64,000 nt of DNA from JAEVLT01 sp044598425 (lineage in GTDB: Bacteria > Bacillota > Bacilli > Bacillales > Cytobacillaceae), in the NCBI GenBank assembly GCA_044598425.1, contig CP172536.1, positions 1,860,001 to 1,924,000 of the forward strand, in the 5' to 3' direction. Each line of letters begins with the position of its first letter. Position 1 is the stretch's first letter. The position numbers were made by a program, and so were the translations under genes. Below are positions 58,648 to 64,000 of the stretch, in pieces. The notes under the pieces were generated by a model that did no database searches, had not been told where the DNA came from, and was given only the letters and a program-made list of their open reading frames with translations.

Positions 58648-58860
58648 ATTTTCGGCCTCCAATCAAATCTGTACTCCCCTTTTCCTATTTGTTTTAAAGT
58701 ATCTCAGAAACTTACACGTTTTTCCTTATTCTTGTCAGTTTTTCTAACGGTTTTTTTCGATTTCCATTATGAAATATGATATACATTGTGGGTTCGTTCA
58801 TTCCGCTTGAACGTTTTTATGGCTAAACAGATCGCTTTGGAAAATTTCGTTCCATTAAAA

Positions 58861-58900
58861 AGGAAAAGCCACGTCCCTATGTTCAGGATGCGGCTTTTTT
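58861..58900 (-). terminator. Terminator of the lipoprotein gene
   Basis: AAAAGCCGCATCC/GGACGTGGCTTTT imperfect hairpin, T-rich beyond it on the minus strand. Confidence 0.7.
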
Positions 58901-58927
58901 ACATAACTTTAATTACATAATTAATAA

Positions 58928-59614
58928 CTAAAAATCAACTTTTATTTTTTTGCCATCTTCCATTTTCTTGTTGTTTTTGTCAAGAACATCACTTGTTGTG
59001 ATTTCAATCCAGTTCAGTTTCGGAGCTTTTTTTTCAATGATAAAACCAAGAGACCCTTGTTTTGATCCGTTTGCTTCGATTTCTCCACCTAAATATTCGA
59101 TATAAAAGTCATCTTTAAAATCTTTCTTTTCCCCATTACTCGTTTGCAAATGTGCAACAGACCCAAATTGAACCGTTTCAGCTGATTTATTGATGAGCTC
59201 AACTTCTACCTTGACATAATTGATATCTTCATAGTTTTCTGTATAATAGTGGAAATAGTCCATTAACGAATACGTAGGCAAAAGCTGAAGCAGCTTCACA
59301 TTTTTTATTTTCATTTCAATTGGTCCGATTGAATATGTTTTGTTTAAAGCAGCTAAGCCTAAGAGGTTCATTTCCCCTTTATCATCTTTTACGGATTTCC
59401 CTACTTGTAAAAGGCTTGTATCGTTTGGAACCTGCGGGTTCGGTACGTAAACATCTGTTAACGATTTAGCCTTGTTTTTTTGTTTGACAGAACCACCCTC
59501 ATCTTTTTTTGTTTCGGTCTCTTTCGCCTTCACCTTTTCCGAATCAAATGGTTTTGCACTGTTGCATCCAGCTAAAAGTGAGAGTATCATTACGAATGGA
59601 ATGAATATTTTCAT
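58928..59614 (-). CDS. Putative lipoprotein, DUF4352-like
   Basis: A 228-residue exported lipoprotein: lipobox LLAGC with the acylated Cys at residue 17, a Lys/Glu-rich linker to about residue 55, then a beta-rich domain with KTYSIGPIEMKIKNVKLLQL and YVKVEVELINKSAETVQFG, the immunoglobulin-like pattern of DUF4352 proteins. Function unknown. Downstream of the alkaline phosphatase gene on the same strand, 67 bases away with a hairpin between; it may share the phosphate-controlled transcript. Confidence 0.75.
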   Translation of the reverse strand: MKIFIPFVMILSLLAGCNSAKPFDSEKVKAKETETKKDEGGSVKQKNKAKSLTDVYVPNPQVPNDTSLLQVGKSVKDDKGEMNLLGLAALNKTYSIGPIEMKIKNVKLLQLLPTYSLMDYFHYYTENYEDINYVKVEVELINKSAETVQFGSVAHLQTSNGEKKDFKDDFYIEYLGGEIEANGSKQGSLGFIIEKKAPKLNWIEITTSDVLDKNNKKMEDGKKIKVDF

Positions 59615-59639
59615 TCAAATCTCCTTCCATTTTACATGA

Positions 59640-59677
59640 TTGTTCCCGTTGAAAAATGCTGCTCAACGGGAACAAAG
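59640..59677 (-). other. Stable hairpin between phoA-like and lipoprotein genes
   Basis: TGTTCCCGTTGA/CAACGGGAACA stem, 12-base loop. No T-run follows on the minus strand, so it may stabilise or process a joint mRNA rather than terminate. Confidence 0.6.
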
Positions 59678-59681
59678 TTTC

Positions 59682-61079
59682 TTATTCGTTATTTTTTCCG
59701 CGATTCAAAATTTCAAAAATGTGTTTTGCTTGATCCGTATTGTCAATTTTTCCTGCAAAAAGATTGCTGCCCGGTCCAAATGCATATACATTCACATCTT
59801 CTCCAGTATGTCCGCCAGTTGTCCAACCTGTAAAGGAACGATTATCGAAAATGGTCTCAATCGCGTTATCGATTTCAACTGTTTTTTTCGATTCAGCCGC
59901 TTTTTTCACAGACTGGATTTCTTCTGGAGTCAAATCCAATTGAATATACGATTTTAGCGTCTGCTCTACATCGGCACCTTTGGCAATTTGCTCTGCCATG
60001 AAATCAGGCGTGCGCTTTGCTGCTTTAATAGGAGAGCCAAACCAGTTATAGTTTCCTTTTGCACCAATTGAATATCCGCCAGTTGAATGGTCAGCTGTTG
60101 CAACGACAAGCGTGTGCTTATCTTTTTTCGCAAAATCAATTGCTGCTTTAAACGCCTTTTCAAAATCTTCCATCTCGCTCATGGCAGCAACAATATCATT
60201 ATCATGTCCTGCCCAGTCGATTTCGCTACCTTCTACCATTAAGAAAAAGCCATTTTTGTTTTGATTTAATTTATCTAATGCCGTTTTTGTCATAACCTCC
60301 AATGAAGGCATCGTGTTTTCACGGTCAATCATTTTCGGCATACCGCCAGGAGCAAACAATCCTAATAACTGAGTGTTCTTATTTTGCAACATTTCTTCTT
60401 TATTGGTTACATACGAATAACCATCTTTTTGGAATTCCTTTGTCAAATCGCGGTCAGGACGGATAAAGTTTGAAACCCCGCCGCCGAGCATGACATCGAT
60501 TTTATGCCCGCCTTGAATTCGCTCATCGTAATAGTCATCAGCAATCGCATTCATGTTCTTCCGGCTTACATCATGTGCACCATAGGATGCTGGTGTAGCG
60601 TGAGTGATTTCCGAAGTGGAAACGAGACCTGTAGACTTTCCTTTTTCTTTTGCGGCTTCAAGAACAGTTTTAACAGAGGAGCCATCATTATCAACACCGA
60701 TCGCAGCATTGTATGTCTTCACCCCAGCAGACATGGCTGTTGCGGCAGCTGCTGAGTCCGTCACATTTTGTTTTGGATCTTCAGGATACGTCATTTGCTG
60801 TCCGACAAGATATTGGTCAAATGCTGTTTGTTCCACCACTTTAGTTGATGGATCATCCTTTAAATAGCGATAGGCAGAAGTATAAGAAACTCCCATTCCA
60901 TCTCCGATTAAAAATATTACATTTCGAATATCAGCATTATTCCCTTTTTCTTCTTTCTGTTCGTTTACTTCTTTAGCTTGGACATCTTGATGGAATGATG
61001 CGCCAAACAAGGAGCCAAAAGCCACAGTAGATAAAACAGCTATCGGTAAGATTCCCTTTTTCAATTTCTTTTTCAGCAA
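59682..61079 (-). CDS. phoA: Secreted alkaline phosphatase (PhoA/PhoB family)
   Basis: A 465-residue metalloenzyme with signal peptide (residues 1 to about 35, cleavage near VQAKE). The metal-binding start is NVIFLIGDGMGVSY (Asp60), the nucleophile is Ser109 in NVTDSAAAATAMSAG, and later metal motifs are EGSEIDWAGHDND, VVATADHSTGGY and GWTTGGHTGED. Hydrolyses phosphomonoesters to release phosphate outside the membrane. TTG start with AGGAGG upstream. Repeats resembling a PhoP box lie upstream. PhoA and PhoB paralogues cannot be separated. Confidence 0.93.
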   Translation of the reverse strand: MLKKKLKKGILPIAVLSTVAFGSLFGASFHQDVQAKEVNEQKEEKGNNADIRNVIFLIGDGMGVSYTSAYRYLKDDPSTKVVEQTAFDQYLVGQQMTYPEDPKQNVTDSAAAATAMSAGVKTYNAAIGVDNDGSSVKTVLEAAKEKGKSTGLVSTSEITHATPASYGAHDVSRKNMNAIADDYYDERIQGGHKIDVMLGGGVSNFIRPDRDLTKEFQKDGYSYVTNKEEMLQNKNTQLLGLFAPGGMPKMIDRENTMPSLEVMTKTALDKLNQNKNGFFLMVEGSEIDWAGHDNDIVAAMSEMEDFEKAFKAAIDFAKKDKHTLVVATADHSTGGYSIGAKGNYNWFGSPIKAAKRTPDFMAEQIAKGADVEQTLKSYIQLDLTPEEIQSVKKAAESKKTVEIDNAIETIFDNRSFTGWTTGGHTGEDVNVYAFGPGSNLFAGKIDNTDQAKHIFEILNRGKNNE

Positions 61080-61155
61080 AATGATAACCTCCTAGATTCT
61101 AATCGAATTCTTAATGGATTCTAATCAAATTTTAATTTTACTGACAATTAAACTA

Positions 61156-61194
61156 TAAAGTGAAAATATTAAGCGAATGTGAAGTGAATGTAAA
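61156..61194 (-). promoter_or_regulatory. Pho box (PhoP-binding repeats) upstream of alkaline phosphatase
   Basis: Read on the minus strand: TTTACA, TTCACA, TTAATA and ACTTTA at exact 11-base intervals (61194, 61183, 61172, 61161), with five-base spacers. This is the PhoP direct-repeat layout (TT(A/C/T)ACA). It ends about 75 bases before the start codon. Confidence 0.7.
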
Positions 61195-61321
61195 GATTGA
61201 CAGAGTCTTTCGTAAAGAGTTCAGAAAAAAGTAAAAATTTAATTGACACTGTAAAAATAGATGTTTCAAGCGGCACTGCATACAAAAAGACAAGTAGTAC
61301 ACTGAGGTAATAGAAAAATAG

Positions 61322-61371
61322 AGTCCAAAGAAAAAAAAGGCTGCCGATGCAACAGCCTTTTTTCTTTGGAC
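61322..61371. terminator. Bidirectional terminator-like hairpin
   Basis: TCCAAAGAAAAAA-AAGGCTG pairs with CAGCC-TTTTTTCTTTGGA around a nine-base loop. It stands about 200 bases beyond the chemoreceptor stop and may be its terminator. Between it and the receptor (61372-61566) a minus-strand frame without start reads DPSQVIADVQEVLQINLVNM; otherwise nothing is seen. Confidence 0.65.
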
Positions 61372-61566
61372 ACATATCCCCTAACCCGCCAATCACTCTC
61401 ATATTCACTAAATTTATCTGAAGCACTTCTTGTACGTCAGCAATTACCTGGCTCGGATCTTTTTTAAACTTTAAGGGATTCGCGCAAAATGGAGTATTTT
61501 TCTAGGAACCCCCCAAAAACAAATAGAAATAGCGGAGTATGCCGATTGTTTTAAAGGCTTATTAAA

Positions 61567-63252
61567 TTACAATTTGAATCTCGCAACTTCCATTTGCAAT
61601 TCTTGGGCAACTTTACTTAAGGAAGCTGCCGAAGCTGTAATCTCCTCCATGGATGCAAGCTGTTCTTGTGAAGACGAGGCCACTCCCTGTGTATTAATCG
61701 ATATTTTCTCGGAGATACCAGTCAAATGTTCGACAGAAGCAGTCAATTGCTGCGTACTTGCAGAAATTTCTTCTGTTGCGGAGGACGCTTCTTGTACTTG
61801 TTCCGTTACATATTGGACAGATTTTAAAATACTTTGGAAAGCTTCTCCTGCTTGTGCGGCAATTTCCGAACCTGATTTTACTTCTTTCATCCCATCATCT
61901 ATTGCGGTTATGGTATGTACGGTATTTTGTTGTATTTCCTGAATCAAAACAGCGATTTTTTCAGATGACTCCTTCGACTGTTCAGCGAGCTTTCTCACTT
62001 CATCTGCGACGACAGCGAAACCCTTGCCATGCTCTCCTGCTCTTGCCGCTTCAATTGCGGCGTTAAGTGCTAAAAGATTTGTTTGGTTTGCAATATCATT
62101 AATGACCTCAATAATTTGGCCAATTTGTTTGGAGTTTTCCCCAAGATCTTGAAGGACATCCGCTGCACTCTGGACTGCCTTGTTTATACCTTCCATTTGA
62201 AGAATCGTCTGATGAATAATTTGATTACCTTGTTCTGCGTTTTTTAACACTTCCAGCGATGATTCAGACACTCCTGACACAGACTCCGCGATGTGCTGGA
62301 GCCCCACTGCATTTTCTTCCATGGCAACCTTATTCTCTTCCATACTTCTGACTTGAATATCCGTGAAATGTGAAATATCCTGTACTGATTCAGCGACTTG
62401 GTTTGCAGCCGTTGCCGATTGTTCTGAACTTGCGTATAACTCCTCGGAAGAAGCGGCAACTTGTTCAGAAGTTTCACTCACTTTTCGGATCAACGTCTGA
62501 AGGTTTTGTTTCATCTGGTTAAAAGCTTGGGCAAGTTCCCTGATTTCATCTTTATTTTTAACGTCTACATCTTCACCTGTAAGATCACCGTTAGCTATTT
62601 GTTTTGCTGCTGCTGCTACAGCCGTTACAGGCATGGAAATGAGCCTGCTAATATAGTAAGCAATCATTAAACCGAGCAATAGAGCAATTATCGAAACCAA
62701 AATCAGTGTGGTTTTCACCTTGGCTACTTTACTTTCAGCTTTTTTAATTTCTGAATTTAGGAGACTTTCGATGGCTTTTTCCAGTTCAGACGCTTTTTCC
62801 GTAAATTGATTGCTTAATGGAGTACCTTTTTCGGAAAGCAGCTGCATGGAGGCCTGGTCATTGTTTTGTTTTTTATATTCTATTACTTGTTCCATTGCAT
62901 TTACATATTTAATATGCAGCTGATCCATTTCCTGATGAAGCTTGATCCCTTTTGGGGTATTGAGCAGTTTCCCCAACGCATTCGAAGTGGATTTATATTG
63001 ATTTTGTTCAGCTTGAAACGATTGAAGATTTGATTCTTTTCGATTTAATAAGTATCCTCGTGTACTTCTTGACTCTTCAGATGCCAAATACTTTAAATCC
63101 TTTGTCAACATTCCTTTTTTCACTTGCTCATTGATTAATATTGTATAATTGGAATTAACCGTTGAAAGCTCCGTCAAGCTAATGATTGTGATCGTAAGCA
63201 ATAAGATAATCACAATCCCAAATCCACCAAACAATTTTTTACGAATACTCAT
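61567..63252 (-). CDS. Methyl-accepting chemotaxis protein
   Basis: A 561-residue transmembrane chemoreceptor. TM1 (about residues 9-30), a four-helix-bundle sensor (4HB_MCP, about 32-180), TM2 (about 183-203), HAMP (about 204-257), then the signalling domain whose hairpin tip reads IANQTNLLALNAAIEAARAG. Methylation-type Gln/Glu pairs flank it (ATEEISASTQQL). Ligand unknown. AAAGGGG precedes the ATG. No other chemotaxis gene is near; expected to signal to CheA/CheW. Confidence 0.94.
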   Translation of the reverse strand: MSIRKKLFGGFGIVIILLLTITIISLTELSTVNSNYTILINEQVKKGMLTKDLKYLASEESRSTRGYLLNRKESNLQSFQAEQNQYKSTSNALGKLLNTPKGIKLHQEMDQLHIKYVNAMEQVIEYKKQNNDQASMQLLSEKGTPLSNQFTEKASELEKAIESLLNSEIKKAESKVAKVKTTLILVSIIALLLGLMIAYYISRLISMPVTAVAAAAKQIANGDLTGEDVDVKNKDEIRELAQAFNQMKQNLQTLIRKVSETSEQVAASSEELYASSEQSATAANQVAESVQDISHFTDIQVRSMEENKVAMEENAVGLQHIAESVSGVSESSLEVLKNAEQGNQIIHQTILQMEGINKAVQSAADVLQDLGENSKQIGQIIEVINDIANQTNLLALNAAIEAARAGEHGKGFAVVADEVRKLAEQSKESSEKIAVLIQEIQQNTVHTITAIDDGMKEVKSGSEIAAQAGEAFQSILKSVQYVTEQVQEASSATEEISASTQQLTASVEHLTGISEKISINTQGVASSSQEQLASMEEITASAASLSKVAQELQMEVARFKL

Positions 63253-63572
63253 TACTGTTTATCCCCTTTCGCTGTCCGTTTGTAAAAAGTATGATTTGGT
63301 TAAAATTTATTTTCCTATTTTAAATTCTCCTTTGAAAAAAATTTGAAATAAAAAAGCACTACCGTTTTCAAGATTTATCCTCTTAAAAACAGCAGCGCTT
63401 AATTTTTTAGCATTGTCTATACCAAATAAGCAAACCCTACGTTCCAAATTATATATGTTGTAAAATATAAGATAATCAGCCCATGGAAACAGGGGAATTT
63501 TCCCACATCTTACAAGTTATATATAACCAAAATAGAGTAAGCTTGTCAATAGATTTTAAACATCCTTGTACT
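63253..63572. other. Intergenic region upstream of the chemoreceptor
   Basis: A/T-rich. It holds a weak hairpin at 63349-63403 and an imperfect inverted repeat (TTATATATGTTGTAA near 63451, TTACAAGTTATATATAA near 63509) around GGGGAATTTTCCC. No gene and no sigma-D promoter (TAAA / GCCGATAT) found. Confidence 0.4.
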
Positions 63573-63865
63573 TTATCCATTTTTTAACAACGTGTCTTTT
63601 TTAAAAGGAAAAAGAATTAAGGTGGATGGGTCTGCATTTTTATCAGGGCGTGATAAATCAAACAGAAGCTCTGTTGAAGAATGGTAAGTCGGAGGCCGTC
63701 GATTTGGAACATTGCTTGTTAGGTTCTTAGTCGGTGCTGACTTGTATACAAGCACTAAATCCAATGTTTGTAAAGAAAAGCCAAAACACGTCCAATCCTA
63801 TTTTTGATGAACTTTTTGCAAAAGAAGAGCAGCCATCCAACTTGGAAATAAGAAAAGAAGCTTGA
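63573..63865. other. Region with protein-like but broken reading frames
   Basis: Plus strand: a GRIKVDGSAFLSGRDKSNRS stretch stops at 63641; a short frame from ATG 63764 reads MFVKKSQNTSNPIFDELFAK then EEQPSNLEIRKEA (33 residues) without a ribosome site. Minus strand: 63 codons from 63764 (RPPTYHSSTELLFDLSRPDK), also without a ribosome site. Probably a decayed gene; family and strand unresolved. Confidence 0.35.
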
Positions 63866-63889
63866 TAAAAAATGGTTTATTTAACAAAA

Positions 63890-63946
63890 AGATCAAAAAA
63901 GCATCACACTCGAACAAACTATTTCGTTTGTGATGCTTTTTTCATG
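63890..63946. terminator. Terminator hairpin near the window end
   Basis: AAAAAGCATCACA pairs with TGTGATGCTTTTTT; an inner CGAACAAA/TTTCG pairing extends it. T-rich on both strands. No intact gene precedes it in the window. Confidence 0.8.
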
Positions 63947-64000
63947 AACATCTTCATGAAGAAGATCGTTTTCTCCAGCTGCATTCATCAATCTTAGTGA

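Noticed and set aside
61169..61426. Minus-strand 85-codon frame across the hairpin at 61322-61371
   Set aside because: Its start has no ribosome site, it runs through a terminator-like hairpin and through the Pho box repeats.
1..64000. CRISPR arrays, prophage, integrative element or intact insertion sequence
   Set aside because: No regularly spaced direct repeats, transposase, integrase, relaxase or phage structural genes were seen; gene order and codon style look uniformly chromosomal.

Overview
The window is a chromosomal stretch from a low-GC, endospore-forming Bacillaceae close to Bacillus in gene content. Reasons: AGGAGG-type ribosome binding sites with many TTG and GTG starts, the des-desKR cold-sensing locus, RacA, HelD, a YkuD-type L,D-transpeptidase, a yrhDEG-like formate dehydrogenase operon, a GerPF-like germination protein, a CsgA-like sporulation protein, DUF1657/YetF spore proteins, and L-box, preQ1 and T-box leaders. 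I see no rRNA, tRNA, CRISPR array, intact transposase or prophage. It reads as ordinary chromosome with some decayed genes.

Layout. 0-9.8 kb: end of a methyltransferase, a CsgA-like gene, two YitT membrane proteins, a MarR/HlyD/DHA2 efflux operon (yhbI-yhbJ-yhcA type) with a strong promoter and palindromic operator, a GNAT enzyme, a DUF1657-DUF1657-YetF operon with a sigma-G-like promoter, and a DUF2164/DMT pair. 9.9-20.7 kb: lysine riboswitch and lysine permease, a two-component system, a long-type AsnRS, small stress and hypothetical proteins, HelD, and a YceI protein behind an MhqR-like operator. 20.9-31.7 kb: immune-inhibitor-A protease, L,D-transpeptidase, a LysR stub, a CstR-like persulfide sensor, preQ1-controlled queCDE, and the formate dehydrogenase/FNT operon with two unusual small proteins.

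31.9-43.9 kb: HAD phosphatase, DUF975 protein, EamA transporter, a MerR-type coiled-coil protein plus RacA, luciferase-like oxidoreductase, a truncated DHH phosphoesterase, a candidate small RNA, an AbrB-type permease, a small gene frameshifted in an A-run, and an OpuF-type compatible-solute ABC transporter followed by a BusR-type (GntR plus RCK_C) regulator. 44-56.2 kb: polysaccharide deacetylase, EamA transporter, desR-desK and des, MetE-like enzyme, T-box-controlled ilvA, sodium/amino-acid symporter, FetAB-type exporter. 56.2-64 kb: a structured repeat, GerPF-like protein, a decayed glycosyltransferase, CidAB/LrgAB pair, a lipoprotein, alkaline phosphatase with a Pho box, a chemotaxis receptor and an unresolved decayed end.

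Functionally the region is mostly envelope and stress adaptation: osmoprotectant uptake (probably under c-di-AMP control), membrane-fluidity control, drug efflux, quinone/electrophile response, phosphate starvation and spore properties. The points most worth testing are the OpuF-BusR pairing and its inverted repeat, the YetF spore module without spoVA genes, the Cys-Gln active site and Cys-less HMA protein of the formate dehydrogenase operon, and the candidate small RNA near 38.0 kb.
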